Source: Arenimonas terrae
Lineage (GTDB): Bacteria; Pseudomonadota; Gammaproteobacteria; Xanthomonadales; Xanthomonadaceae
Length of the DNA: 64,000 nt
Reading direction: 5' to 3'
Assembly: GCF_006265115.1 (NCBI RefSeq)
Contig: NZ_SMDR01000001.1
Span: 310,001 to 374,000, forward strand
Position 1 is the first letter of the stretch. Every line of letters starts with the position of its first letter. This document shows positions 9,463-18,127 of the stretch, piece after piece. Below the pieces are notes generated by a model. The model did no database searches, was not told the DNA's origin, and saw nothing but the letters and a program-made list of their open reading frames with translations. The position numbers were made by a program, and so were the translations under genes.

Positions 9463-9771
9463 GATCCCTCCCCAGGAACTCGATGCGTAACGCGGATCCC
9501 CGTCCTTGCGTCGCCACGTCCGGGTGAAGCCGGTGCTCCCCTGCGCCGGCGTATGGCCGTTCACACTACGGCTAAATCCGTGATCGTCAACACATTTCGA
9601 TGCTGCGATGCGGCAGGGTATGGAGCCGCGCACCGTACGCGGGCGCGCCGGGTTGCGCAGTATCGCTGTCGGCGGGTGCAGCCCCGGGGGGCGGCCGGAC
9701 AGGCGGGCCGGGGCGCTGGCCGTGAAGGCGGGCGAGGCGGGGACAGCGGCTCGCAGCAGCGGGACGCGGGT
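9463..9771. other. Intergenic region upstream of the hydrolase/DUF4785 unit
   Basis: About 309 bases with no convincing gene. It holds the likely promoter of the minus-strand hydrolase unit and the downstream end of the DUF2461 gene. A weak GC-rich hairpin (9681-9687 with 9718-9724) is present but has no T run. High GC makes the open frames here uninformative. Confidence 0.5.
9563..9590 (-). promoter_or_regulatory. Candidate sigma-70 promoter for the hydrolase/DUF4785 unit
   Basis: On the minus strand TTGACG (9590-9585) is followed after 16 bases by TAGTGT (9568-9563). It is about 100 bases upstream of the GTG start at 9462. The -10 hexamer is a poor match, so this is tentative. Confidence 0.4.
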
Positions 9772-10455
9772 TCAGAACTCGAGGTCGAGCGCCGCGCAGA
9801 GGTAGTCCACCAGCGGCACCAGCCCCCTGAATCCCGCGACCACCGACTGCCGCAGGCGCGGGCCGAGCACGATGCTGTCTTCCAGCGCCATGCCGGCGGT
9901 GAAATCCTTGCGCTTGAGATCGTCGATCAGCGGATGGTCGGCGGGATAACCGCGCGGCGGCCGCACCAGGGTCTCGCCCCACATCTCGTACTTGCGCCGG
10001 AATGCCGGCGCCCGCACTGCCGCGGTCCAGCCGGCGGGGTTGTCGAGCATGAAGTTGCGGATGCGCCGCTGCGTCTCCGGCTCCGGGTGCCAGATGCCGG
10101 CGCCCAGGAAACAGTTCCCGGGCTGCACGTGCAGGTAGAAGGACGGCGCCGGCACGGTCTTGCTGCGCTCGTGGAAAAAGCGCGCGCCGGACCAGGTCTT
10201 GTAAGGGGTCTTGTCGTTCGAGAAGCGGGTGTCGCGGTGGATGCGGAACAGCGAGCCGCCGGTACCGCGCGGATCGGCGCGGTAGTGCGGGCTGATCGCC
10301 AGCAGGTCGGGCTGCAGGTCGGCGATCAGGCGCTGGAACGGCTCCTTCAGGTGCGTTTCGTAGTCGGCGCGGTGCGCGCTGAACCACTCGCGCGAGTTGT
10401 TGCGCGCCAGCGCACGCAGGAACTTGAAGCTCTTGTCGCTGAAATAGCTGCTCAT
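9772..10455 (-). CDS. DUF2461 family protein
   Basis: Conserved cytoplasmic protein of 227 residues with the family's pattern: N-terminal FKFLRALARNNSREWF, then FRIHRDTRFSNDKTPYKTW, and FYLHVQPGNCFLGAG, all typical of the TIGR02453/DUF2461 family. Biochemical function is not established. The ATG overlaps the TGA of sbcB (ATGA), so it is translationally coupled to exonuclease I. Confidence 0.88.
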   Translation of the reverse strand: MSSYFSDKSFKFLRALARNNSREWFSAHRADYETHLKEPFQRLIADLQPDLLAISPHYRADPRGTGGSLFRIHRDTRFSNDKTPYKTWSGARFFHERSKTVPAPSFYLHVQPGNCFLGAGIWHPEPETQRRIRNFMLDNPAGWTAAVRAPAFRRKYEMWGETLVRPPRGYPADHPLIDDLKRKDFTAGMALEDSIVLGPRLRQSVVAGFRGLVPLVDYLCAALDLEF

Positions 10456-11891
10456 GCCAGGGAAGACTCCAGGTCGCGGCCCCAGGCCTCCAGTGCGTCC
10501 AGCCAGGCGTGCTTGGGTCCGGGTTCGTTGCTGGCCCGAAGTGTGGCGATCTCGGTGTAATAGCCCGTGAAATCGTATTCGGTCAGCGTGCTGCCCGGCG
10601 CCAGCCGGCGGCGGCGGTAGTCGTCCCAGCGCTGGCGTTCGGCGGCATCCAGCGACTCGGGCCAGTTGCGCGCGCGGAAGCGGAACAGCAGCTCGGCGAA
10701 GCGCGGGTCGTCGAAGCGCCCGGCGAACTGCGCCAGCTCGGCCACCGGCGCGCTGCGCACGCGCGGGAAAAGGCGTTTGTCGGCGTCGGAGGGAAACCCG
10801 TCGTAGAGCGCGGCGTCGGCGTCGGCCGGCTCGCGGGCGGTCTCGGCGGCAAATACCCGGCGCACGGTTTCCGCCAGGCCGGGCGCGGCGCGCAGGCGAT
10901 CGGCGTGGGCCAGGCAGCGGGCGCGGTCGATGCCCAGGCGCTCGAAGTCGGCTTCGCGCAGGTGTTCCAGCGGCAGCAGGATCGGGCACTTGTTGGTGTG
11001 CACTTCCTTCAGCGGCACGCGCCGTTCGCCTTCGGGCAGGTCGGCCCAGGGCGTGTAGAGGCGGTCGGCGATCCCGTCGGCGTCCAGGCCCAGCCAGGCC
11101 TCCGGGTCGTCGTCGAGCCCGCAGACGATCACCCGCGAGTCGATCTTCGGGTGCCGCGCGATCGGCAGCACCAGCGCCGCGCAGTGCCGGCTGGCCGGAT
11201 AGCGCGAGGAGATGTGCAGAACCGGCGTCATGTTGACCACGTCCAGCAGCGCGGCGACCTTGCGCTTCTCGCGCAGCGCGAACGCGTAGTCCCAGAGCCG
11301 CGGCTGGGCGGCCTTGAAGCGCCGCGCCAGGCCGATCAGGGCGCGCACGTCGCTCAGGGCCTCGTGCGCCTCGCCCTCGCGCACGCCGTTGGCCTCGGCC
11401 AGGTGCTCGAGCTTGAAGCTGGGCGCGCCGTCCTCGCGCAGCGGCCAGACCAGGCCCTCGGGACGCAGGGCCTCGGCCAGGCGCAGCACGTCGAGCAGGT
11501 CCCAGCGCGAGTTGCCGTTTTTCCACTCGCGCTCGTAGGGGTCGTGGAAGTTGCGGTACAGGCCGAAGCGCACGAACTCGTCGTCGAAGCGGATCGAGTT
11601 GTAACCGACCGCGCAGGTGCCGGGCTGGCCCAGCTCCTCGGCGATGCGCGCCATGAAGTCGGCCTCGCGCAGGCCGACGCTGCGCGCGTGCTGCGGCGTG
11701 ATGCCGGTGATCAGGGTCGCCGCCGGCGAGGGCAGCAGGTCGTCGGCGGGCTGGCAGAACAGGCTGATCGGCTCGCCGACCGGGTTGAGCTCGGGGTCGG
11801 TGCGGACCGCGGCGAACTGGGCGATGCGCGTGCGCCGCGGATCGCGGCCGAAGGTTTCCAGGTCGTACCAAAGGAATTGCGGGGTCGTCAC
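10452..11891 (-). CDS. sbcB: Exodeoxyribonuclease I
   Basis: Single-strand-specific 3'-5' exonuclease used in recombination and mismatch repair. The 479-residue protein starts with the DEDD exonuclease motif FLWYDLETFG (Asp10, Glu12) and continues with AVGYNSIRFDDEFVR and HEALSDVRALIGLA, the later acidic motifs. The KCPILLPLEHL segment belongs to the C-terminal SH3-like/extension region of ExoI. Start is taken as GTG at 11891, the only initiator that places the DLE motif at the usual distance. It lies about 106 bases downstream of kmo and overlaps the DUF2461 gene by 4 bases. Confidence 0.93.
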   Translation of the reverse strand: MTTPQFLWYDLETFGRDPRRTRIAQFAAVRTDPELNPVGEPISLFCQPADDLLPSPAATLITGITPQHARSVGLREADFMARIAEELGQPGTCAVGYNSIRFDDEFVRFGLYRNFHDPYEREWKNGNSRWDLLDVLRLAEALRPEGLVWPLREDGAPSFKLEHLAEANGVREGEAHEALSDVRALIGLARRFKAAQPRLWDYAFALREKRKVAALLDVVNMTPVLHISSRYPASRHCAALVLPIARHPKIDSRVIVCGLDDDPEAWLGLDADGIADRLYTPWADLPEGERRVPLKEVHTNKCPILLPLEHLREADFERLGIDRARCLAHADRLRAAPGLAETVRRVFAAETAREPADADAALYDGFPSDADKRLFPRVRSAPVAELAQFAGRFDDPRFAELLFRFRARNWPESLDAAERQRWDDYRRRRLAPGSTLTEYDFTGYYTEIATLRASNEPGPKHAWLDALEAWGRDLESSLA

Positions 11892-11997
11892 GGACCCGCC
11901 CCACGCCAGTGCGCGCCCGGATGCCTGCCGTCGGTTCCGGCGATCGGCCGGAAGACAGCGCGCCCGCCCATGCCAGCGCGGAACCTGTGCCGGTTCG

Positions 11998-13365
11998 TCA
12001 TGCCTGGGACTCCAATGGCTCCAGCCGCTCCCGCACCAGCGCGTCCGCCGCCGACAGGTCCACGTCCTCGATCCGGGCGACGCCGCGCGTGGCCGCCACC
12101 AGGATCGCGCGCTGCACCTTGCCGCGCTCGAAGGCGGTCGCGTAGGGCGTACGCGTGAAGCTGACCATCGAATAGCGCGGCACGAAGCGGCCCGGATGGC
12201 GCTCGGCCAGCACCCGCTCCAGCGCGCGCTGCAGCAGGAAGTCGGCGTCGTCCACGCGGTCGCGCATCTCGACATAGTTCTCCAGCGCCATGGCCTGGAT
12301 GGCCTCGGCATTGGGCCGGCGCAGGGCCTCGAACGCGGCGAAGGCCGCCTCGAAATCCGCCGCCGAGGCGATGCATTCGTCCAGGGCCACGCAGTCCTCG
12401 AAGGCGCAGTTCATGCCCTGGCCGTGGAAGGGCACCATGGCGTGGGCGGCGTCGCCCAGCAGCACCGCGCGGCCGTCCAGATGCCAGCGCTGCAGGCGCA
12501 GCGTGCCCAGGCCGCCGATCGGGTTGTTGGTCCAGTCGGCGTCGAACTCCGGCAGCAGCGGCAGGGCGTCGGCGAAGTCGCGGGCGAAGAAGTCGCGCGC
12601 CGCCGCCAGGTCCGGCAGGGTGGCGAAGCTCGGGTCACCCTGGCTGGGCAGGAACAGGGTGACGGTGAAGGTCTTTTCGGTATTGGGCAGGGCGATGCAC
12701 ATGTAGCCGCCGCGCGGCCAGATGTGCAGGGCGTGGGGTTCGATGCGGAAACCACCGTCCGGCGCCGGCGGGATCTCCAGCTCCTTGTAGCCGTGGCCCA
12801 GCGGCTCGAAACTTTCGCCCAGGGCCAGGTGCGGGCGCAGCGCTTCGCGCAGGCCGGAGCCGGCGCCGTCCGCGCCGAGCAGCACGTCGAACGGGAGCTC
12901 GCGGGCGCTGCGTTCGTGGTCGTCGACGAAGCGCACCCGCCGCGCCGCGAAGTCCACCCCGTCCAGCCGCTGATTGAAATGGATGCGGGCGCCGGCGGCT
13001 TCGGCGGCGTCGAGCATGGCGATGTTCAGGCGGCCGCGGTGCACCGACCAGATCACCTCGCTGTCGTCGCGGCCGTAGCGCTGCAGCATGGTTTCGCCAC
13101 CCAGCGGATGCACCATGCGCCCGCGCATCATCACCGCCTGCGCCATCACCGCGTCCTGCAGTCCGGCCAGGCGCAGCGCATGCAGGCCGCGTTCGGCCAG
13201 GGCCAGGTTGATCGAACGGCCGCCCTCGTAGCCACGCCGGCGCGGATCGGGGCGTTTTTCGAACACGTCCACCTGCCAGCCGCGGCGGGCCAGGAGGATG
13301 GCGAGCAGGGCGCCGGCGAGGCCGGCACCCACGAGGGTGATCTTCTGTTGCGGAGTGGGCTGCAC
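11998..13365 (-). CDS. kmo: Kynurenine 3-monooxygenase
   Basis: FAD-dependent hydroxylase that converts L-kynurenine to 3-hydroxykynurenine using NADPH and oxygen. The 455-residue protein opens with the dinucleotide-binding fold GAGLAGALLAILLARRGW, then YEGGRSINLALAERG, a KMO-specific segment, and has the second FAD motif LLGDAAHAMVPFHGQGMN near residue 300. Length matches bacterial KMO. It is last of the ACMSD-kynU-GGDEF-kmo run, 21 bases after the diguanylate cyclase gene. The matching upstream enzymes for kynurenine formation (tryptophan dioxygenase, formamidase) are not in the window. Confidence 0.95.
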   Translation of the reverse strand: MQPTPQQKITLVGAGLAGALLAILLARRGWQVDVFEKRPDPRRRGYEGGRSINLALAERGLHALRLAGLQDAVMAQAVMMRGRMVHPLGGETMLQRYGRDDSEVIWSVHRGRLNIAMLDAAEAAGARIHFNQRLDGVDFAARRVRFVDDHERSARELPFDVLLGADGAGSGLREALRPHLALGESFEPLGHGYKELEIPPAPDGGFRIEPHALHIWPRGGYMCIALPNTEKTFTVTLFLPSQGDPSFATLPDLAAARDFFARDFADALPLLPEFDADWTNNPIGGLGTLRLQRWHLDGRAVLLGDAAHAMVPFHGQGMNCAFEDCVALDECIASAADFEAAFAAFEALRRPNAEAIQAMALENYVEMRDRVDDADFLLQRALERVLAERHPGRFVPRYSMVSFTRTPYATAFERGKVQRAILVAATRGVARIEDVDLSAADALVRERLEPLESQA

Positions 13366-13386
13366 GGGGTCTTGGGTCCGGAGGGG

Positions 13387-14394
13387 TCAGGCGAGCGGGG
13401 CGTCGGCGACGACGCGGTTGCGGCCGCTGCGTTTGGCTTCGTAGAGGGCGCGGTCGGCGCGGTCGAGCGTCGCGGTGATGCTGCCTTCGCCGCGGCGCCA
13501 ATGCGCCACGCCGATGCTGATGGTGACCGGCACGCCCTGGAAGTCGGCGTCGGCGATGGCGGCGCGCAGCTCTTCCGCCACGGCGCGGCCGTCGTCGAGG
13601 CCGCGGTCGAGCAGCAGCACCGAAAACTCCTCGCCACCGTAGCGGAACAGCGGCGTGCCCGGCGCCAGCGCGCGGCCCAGCTCGGCCGCGACCTGGGTGA
13701 TGATGCGGTCGCCGGCGAGGTGGCCGTGCAGATCGTTGATGGCCTTGAAGTAGTCGATGTCGATCAGCAGGAAGGTGCAGGCCTCGGCGGTGCCGCGCGG
13801 GCCGGCCAGCTGCTCGACGGCCTCGTTGAAGGTGCGGCGGTTCAGGCAGTTGCTGAGCGCGTCGTGGTCGGAGTGGTAGCGCAGCATCACCGCCGCGCGC
13901 TCCTGCAGCAGGGCATAGGTGAACATGAAGCAGACCAGCAGGCCGTAGCCGCTGGCGAAGCGGATCACGTCGATGGCCGGGATCAGGGGCGCGATCATCG
14001 CCGCGGCGTAGACGCCGAAGGCGATCATTGCGACCAGGGCGCGGTCCGAACGCACCAGGAAGACGATCACCGGCGGGAAGATGTAGGCCCAGTGCTGCAT
14101 CGGCCGGCCGTGGTGGAGCCCGAAGGCCATCACCCCGACCAGCAGCAGGGCGATGCTGACGAAGAAGATGGTGCCGCCCAGGTGCCGCGGCAGCGTCAGC
14201 AGTGCCGCGATGCAGGCGCCGGCGATGGCCAGCACGATCCAGGCCAGCTGCGCGGTGTCCGGCAGGTCCAGGCGGGTGTTGACCGTGCCCAGCACGATCA
14301 TCAGCACGAAGATCAGCACCGACAGCACCAGCGCCACCCGCCAGCGCATCAGCTCGCGCAGCAGGGTGAACGAGTCGCGGCGCAGGGTGGGCAT
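13387..14394 (-). CDS. Membrane-bound GGDEF diguanylate cyclase
   Basis: Predicted synthase of cyclic di-GMP from two GTP. About six hydrophobic helices fill residues 17-163, followed by a GGDEF domain from about 175 with an intact active-site GGEEF in RYGGEEFSVLL (near residue 250) and upstream DIDYFKAINDLHGH. The position of the usual inhibitory RxxD site reads APGT, so product inhibition at the I-site is not expected. The gene starts 2 bases after kynU and ends 21 bases before kmo, so it is almost certainly in the same transcript as kynurenine catabolism. No periplasmic sensor domain is large enough to name. Confidence 0.93.
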   Translation of the reverse strand: MPTLRRDSFTLLRELMRWRVALVLSVLIFVLMIVLGTVNTRLDLPDTAQLAWIVLAIAGACIAALLTLPRHLGGTIFFVSIALLLVGVMAFGLHHGRPMQHWAYIFPPVIVFLVRSDRALVAMIAFGVYAAAMIAPLIPAIDVIRFASGYGLLVCFMFTYALLQERAAVMLRYHSDHDALSNCLNRRTFNEAVEQLAGPRGTAEACTFLLIDIDYFKAINDLHGHLAGDRIITQVAAELGRALAPGTPLFRYGGEEFSVLLLDRGLDDGRAVAEELRAAIADADFQGVPVTISIGVAHWRRGEGSITATLDRADRALYEAKRSGRNRVVADAPLA

Positions 14395-14396
14395 GC

Positions 14397-15665
14397 TCAG
14401 CCGCCGTCGCGCCAGCGTTCGACCGCGTCGACGAAGCGGTGCAGGTCGGCGTAGCGGTTGTACAGCGGCACCGGCGAGATGCGGATGACGTCCGGTTCGC
14501 GCCAGTCGCCGACGATGCCGCGGGTTTCCAGGTACTCGAACAGCTCGCGGCCGCGGGCACGTCCGCCGGCGACGCGCAGCGACAGCTGGCAGCCGCGCCG
14601 CGCCGGGTTGGACGGCGTCACCACGTCGAGGACGTCGGCGCAGCGGGCGGCGATCAGCGCCTCGAGGTGGGCGGTGAGTTTCTCCGACTTCGCGCGCAGG
14701 CGGTCCATGCCGGCCTCGGCGAACAGCTCCAGCGACACACGCAGCGGCGCCAGCGCCAGGATCGGCGGATTGCTCAGCTGCCAGCCGTCGGCGCCGGGCG
14801 TGGGCTGGAACTGCGGGCCCATGCGGAAGCGCGTGGCCTGGTCGTGCCCCCACCAGCCGGCGAAGCGCGGCCGCTCGGTGCGGGCGTGGCGTTCGTGCAC
14901 GAAGGCACCGGCGACGGCGCCCGGGCCGGCATTGCAGTATTTGTAATGGCACCAGGCGGCGAAATCGACGCCGCTGTCGTGCAGCGCCAGGCGCAGGTTG
15001 CCGGCGCCGTGCGCCAGGTCGAATCCCACGACGCAGCCCTGCGCATGGCCCAGCCGCACGATCTCCTTCAGGTCGAAGGCCTGGCCGGTGCGGTACTGCA
15101 CACCCGGCCACAGCACCAGGGCGATGCGGTGGCCGTGTTCGGCCAGCACGCGTTCGATCGCCGCCATCGAGATCGTGCCGCCGGGTTCGTCCGCCTCGAG
15201 TTCGATCAGGTCGGTGGCCGGGTCGAAACCGTGGAAACGGATCTGCGATTCGACGCCGTAGCGGTCGGACGGGAAGGCGCCGGCTTCGATCAGGATCGCC
15301 GGGCGCTCGCGCGTGGGCCGGTAGAAGCTGACCATCAGGAAGTGCAGGTTGGCGGTGAGCGAGTTCATCGCCACCACTTCCGAGGCCTGCGCGCCGACCA
15401 GCATGGCCAGGCCCTCGCGCACTTCGTTGTGGTAGGGCATCCAGGGGTGTTTGCCGCGGAAATGCGCCTCGACGCCCAGCGCGGCCCAGTCGTCGAGCTC
15501 CTGCACCAGGGCGGCGCGCACCGCGCGCGGCTGCAGGCCCAGCGAGTTGCCGCAGAAATAGGCCTGGTCCTCGCCGTGGTGCTGCGGGATGTGGAAACGG
15601 TCGCGGAAGTCGTACAGCGGGTCGGCGGCGTCCAGCGCCAGCGCCTGGTCCAGGGTCGGGCTCAT
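14397..15665 (-). CDS. kynU: Kynureninase
   Basis: PLP enzyme that cleaves (3-hydroxy)kynurenine to (3-hydroxy)anthranilate and alanine. The 422-residue protein has YFCGNSLGLQP near the N-terminus, the phosphate-binding MNSLTANLH segment, and HYKYCNAGPG around residue 240 with the lysine that binds PLP. The start ATG at 15665 overlaps the TGA of the ACMSD gene (ATGA). An upstream in-frame start at 15695 would enlarge the overlap and is less likely. The alanine released could feed the alanine dehydrogenase elsewhere in the window. Confidence 0.95.
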   Translation of the reverse strand: MSPTLDQALALDAADPLYDFRDRFHIPQHHGEDQAYFCGNSLGLQPRAVRAALVQELDDWAALGVEAHFRGKHPWMPYHNEVREGLAMLVGAQASEVVAMNSLTANLHFLMVSFYRPTRERPAILIEAGAFPSDRYGVESQIRFHGFDPATDLIELEADEPGGTISMAAIERVLAEHGHRIALVLWPGVQYRTGQAFDLKEIVRLGHAQGCVVGFDLAHGAGNLRLALHDSGVDFAAWCHYKYCNAGPGAVAGAFVHERHARTERPRFAGWWGHDQATRFRMGPQFQPTPGADGWQLSNPPILALAPLRVSLELFAEAGMDRLRAKSEKLTAHLEALIAARCADVLDVVTPSNPARRGCQLSLRVAGGRARGRELFEYLETRGIVGDWREPDVIRISPVPLYNRYADLHRFVDAVERWRDGG

Positions 15666-16669
15666 TCGAACCTCGTGCGCGGCAGGCCCAGCCATTCCAG
15701 CGCGGTGCCGTGGTAAAGGCGGGCCTGTTCGGTTTCGGACAGCCCCATCGCGGCGATGCCGGCGCCCGGCACCTGTTCGCCCAGCGGGAAGGGATAGTCG
15801 GTGCCCAGCATCACCCGCGGCACGCCGACCGTGTCGAGCAGGTAGCGCAGGGCGCGGTTGTCGGCCACCCAGCTGTCGAAATAGAGCTGGTCGAGGTATT
15901 TGCGCGGGCTGTGCGGGTTGTCGGTGGCGACCAGGTCCGGGCGCATGTTGAAGCCGTGTTCGATGCGGCCAATGGTGTACGGGAAACTGCCGCCGCCGTG
16001 CGCCAGGCAGACCTTCAGCCGCGGGAACCGTTCCAGCACGCCGCCGAAGATCAGCGCGCAGGCCGCGCGGCTCTGTTCGGCCGGCATGCCCACCAGCCAG
16101 GGCATCCAGTACTTGGGCATGGACTCGCTGCCCATCATGTCCCAGGGGTGCACCAGGATGGCCGCGCCCAGGTCCTGCGCCGCCTCGAAGAAGGGCTGCA
16201 GTTCGGGCGCGTCCAGGTTCCAGTCGTTGATGTGCGAACCGATCTGCACGCCCTGCAGGCCCAGCTGGTCCATGCAGCGTTCGAGCTCGCGCATCGCCAG
16301 CTGCGGCGACTGCATCGGCACCGTGCCGATGCCGGCGTAATGGCGGCGGTGCTCGCGGCAGGCCTCGGCCATGTGGTCGTTCAGCGCCTCGTGCAGGGCC
16401 AGCGCCTCGTGCGCCTTGGCCCAGTAGCTGAACATGACCGGCACCGTGCTGATCACCTGCACCTGCACGCCGAACCTGGCGTAGTCGGCGATGCGTTCGG
16501 CCGGGTCCCAGGTCTTGGACCAGATCTCGCGGAAGAACTTGCCGTCCTTGTAGATGCGGGCGCGGCCGTCCTCGTGGTGGATCACCGGGAAGCGCGGGTC
16601 GCCGTACTTCTCGGCCAGGTTCGGCCAGGTCCTGGGCAGGTAATGGGCGTGGGTGTCGATCTTGAGCAT
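15662..16669 (-). CDS. nbaD: 2-amino-3-carboxymuconate-6-semialdehyde decarboxylase (ACMSD)
   Basis: Zinc amidohydrolase-fold decarboxylase that converts ACMS (the HaaO product) to 2-aminomuconate semialdehyde, releasing CO2. The 335-residue protein has the metal pair His7/His9 in DTHAHY, a VHPWDMMG histidine near residue 172 and the GTDYPFPLG aspartate near 292. An alternative ATG three codons upstream (16678) is equally possible. It is the first gene of the visible ACMSD-kynU-GGDEF-kmo run, but its substrate-producing enzyme HaaO lies about 6.7 kb away on the other side of the RHS module. Confidence 0.93.
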   Translation of the reverse strand: MLKIDTHAHYLPRTWPNLAEKYGDPRFPVIHHEDGRARIYKDGKFFREIWSKTWDPAERIADYARFGVQVQVISTVPVMFSYWAKAHEALALHEALNDHMAEACREHRRHYAGIGTVPMQSPQLAMRELERCMDQLGLQGVQIGSHINDWNLDAPELQPFFEAAQDLGAAILVHPWDMMGSESMPKYWMPWLVGMPAEQSRAACALIFGGVLERFPRLKVCLAHGGGSFPYTIGRIEHGFNMRPDLVATDNPHSPRKYLDQLYFDSWVADNRALRYLLDTVGVPRVMLGTDYPFPLGEQVPGAGIAAMGLSETEQARLYHGTALEWLGLPRTRFE

Positions 16670-16754
16670 GGGCGCCATTCTAGGCGGGATTGGCGCGGCT
16701 CGGCGCGGTCGGGTCCTATACTCGGCGCCACCCGCCCGCCCCGTGGAGCGACCC

Positions 16755-17303
16755 ATGCGCCTTGCCTCGTCCAGCCTCCTGAGCCTGCTGCTGTGGGCAT
16801 TGTCCGGCGCCGCGCTGGCGCAGGTGCCGACCCCGGCCGCACAGGCCTTCGAGCGCCTCAAGACCCTGCAGGGCGACTGGCAGGGGGCGTTCCCCGACGG
16901 CCGGCGGCACACCGTCAACTACCGGCTGTCGGCGGCGGGCACGGTGCTGGTCGAAACCTGGCAGCTCGGCCCGGGCCGGGAGTCGATGACCCTCTATCAC
17001 CTCGACGGCGACCGCCTGCTGGCGACGCACTACTGCCCGCAGGGCAACCAGCCGCGGTTGCAGTGGGTGCCGGGACCGGACCCGGATGTGCAGCGCTTCG
17101 ATTTCGTCGACGGCACCGGACTGGACCTGCCGGACCGCTCGCACCAGCACGCGTTCGTCACCCGGATAGGCGAGGGCACGTATTCGCGCAGTGAGACGTA
17201 TGTGGGCAATCAGGCCACAGCGGATGAGCGCGCCGAAGCGGCCGCCGCGGCCGGAGCTGAAGCCGCCATCGTCTATACGCGTATCGAGTCATCCGGCGGC
17301 TGA
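16755..17303 (+). CDS. Secreted lipocalin-like (DUF1579/heme-binding-like) protein of unknown function
   Basis: The 182-residue protein has a signal peptide (LLSLLLWALSGAALAQ) and a beta-rich body starting FERLKTLQGDWQGAF and containing VETWQLGPGRESMTLYHLDG, which resembles lipocalin-like or nitrobindin-like barrels. The start ATG at 16755 follows GGAG at a sensible distance, and a TATACT element lies 38 bases upstream. The C-terminal region is alanine-rich. Its last bases overlap the remnant of crcB. No ligand or enzymatic role can be named. Confidence 0.72.
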   Translation: MRLASSSLLSLLLWALSGAALAQVPTPAAQAFERLKTLQGDWQGAFPDGRRHTVNYRLSAAGTVLVETWQLGPGRESMTLYHLDGDRLLATHYCPQGNQPRLQWVPGPDPDVQRFDFVDGTGLDLPDRSHQHAFVTRIGEGTYSRSETYVGNQATADERAEAAAAAGAEAAIVYTRIESSGG

Positions 17304-17669
17304 TCGGCCTCGGGCCTGCCGGCGGTCTTGCCGGTGCGGTTGCCGGGGGCGTCATCGGCGGCTGGCTGTTGCGCCAGCTCAGCAATGGCATGCCTTGGGC
17401 ACGCCGGCGCGCTGGGCAGCTTCGCCGCGGGTTTCCTGCTGGTGTGGCTGGAAGGCCGCGGCCCCAGCGCGTTGACCCTGCGCGCCTTCCTGATCGTCGG
17501 CGTGCTCGGCGGCCTCACCACCTATTCGGCCCTGATGCTGGAGTGCCTGGTGATGGCGCGCGGGGCGAAGGCCGATGTGCTGGCGGGGTATCTCGGGCTG
17601 ACGCTGGTAGGTGGGTTCGCGATGGTTTGGGTGGGGGCGCGTTTGGCAGACGTCGCCAAGACGGTTTGA
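17291..17669 (+). pseudogene. crcB: Frameshifted remnant of fluoride exporter crcB
   Basis: Two frames together spell a CrcB-like protein. From about 17291 one frame reads LIGLGPAGGLAGAVAGG to SNGMPW; from 17415 the next frame reads GSFAAGFLLVWLEGRG, then VGVLGGLTTYSALMLE, the CrcB signature, to the stop at 17667-17669. The join around 17391-17414 lacks the conserved GTLxVN segment and is about 8 bases too short, so the shift looks like a small deletion rather than one miscalled base. No good start codon exists in the first frame, and the 5' end overlaps the lipocalin-like gene. It is probably inactive. Confidence 0.8.
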
Positions 17670-17698
17670 GGCCCCGGCGAGGTAGAACGAAAACGTGT

Positions 17699-18127
17699 TT
17701 AAGGAGTCCAGAGCGATTCAGCGGTTAAACGATGGTTGATTGCCGTCGTTTTCTTTTGCGTCCAGATGAACATCACACCTGCTGTTATGCCGAGAGCAGC
17801 GTAGAGAGCAAGCGCCATGGTGACAGCCATTCCGCCAATCCAGTAGCCGATTACAAACCCTGACCCGGCTCCATAAAGCGCGGCTGACAGGATGGAGTCC
17901 ATTCGAAACGCACGGGCAAGCATGAACCCAGGCACCCCGAGGGCAGCTACTGCGAAGAAACATCCCGGAAAGAGAGCGATCGTGTAGAGCACCACGTGCC
18001 CCAGCTTCCATGGTCCCCAGGTAGCCAACGAAAGAAGCAACGAAACCGACGATGCGGAGGCCGCTGAGGCAACTAGCGTGCTGAACACCAGCAGGCCGCA
18101 ATTAGAGACCTTACTCACTGCAACCAC
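17699..18127 (-). CDS. Four-helix membrane protein, candidate immunity partner of the RHS protein
   Basis: The 142-residue protein has about four hydrophobic helices (roughly residues 9-31, 43-65, 79-100 and 104-125) and a short polar tail. I do not recognise a family. The start is a GTG at 18127, or a second GTG at 18118; either way it overlaps the end of the RHS gene, so translation is coupled. The region is visibly richer in A and T than its surroundings. A small gene directly behind the variable tip of an RHS protein is the usual place for an immunity gene, which is the basis for the proposal; no direct evidence exists. Confidence 0.65.
   Translation of the reverse strand: MVAVSKVSNCGLLVFSTLVASAASASSVSLLLSLATWGPWKLGHVVLYTIALFPGCFFAVAALGVPGFMLARAFRMDSILSAALYGAGSGFVIGYWIGGMAVTMALALYAALGITAGVMFIWTQKKTTAINHRLTAESLWTP

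Noticed and set aside
11617-14454. Long plus-strand open frame opposite sbcB, kmo and the GGDEF gene
   Set aside because: It crosses several real genes on the other strand, has no recognisable motif and has shadow-like composition.
16670-16760. Fluoride riboswitch upstream of the crcB remnant
   Set aside because: The crcB-like sequence overlaps the end of the lipocalin-like gene and has no leader of its own; I see no fluoride-riboswitch consensus before either gene.
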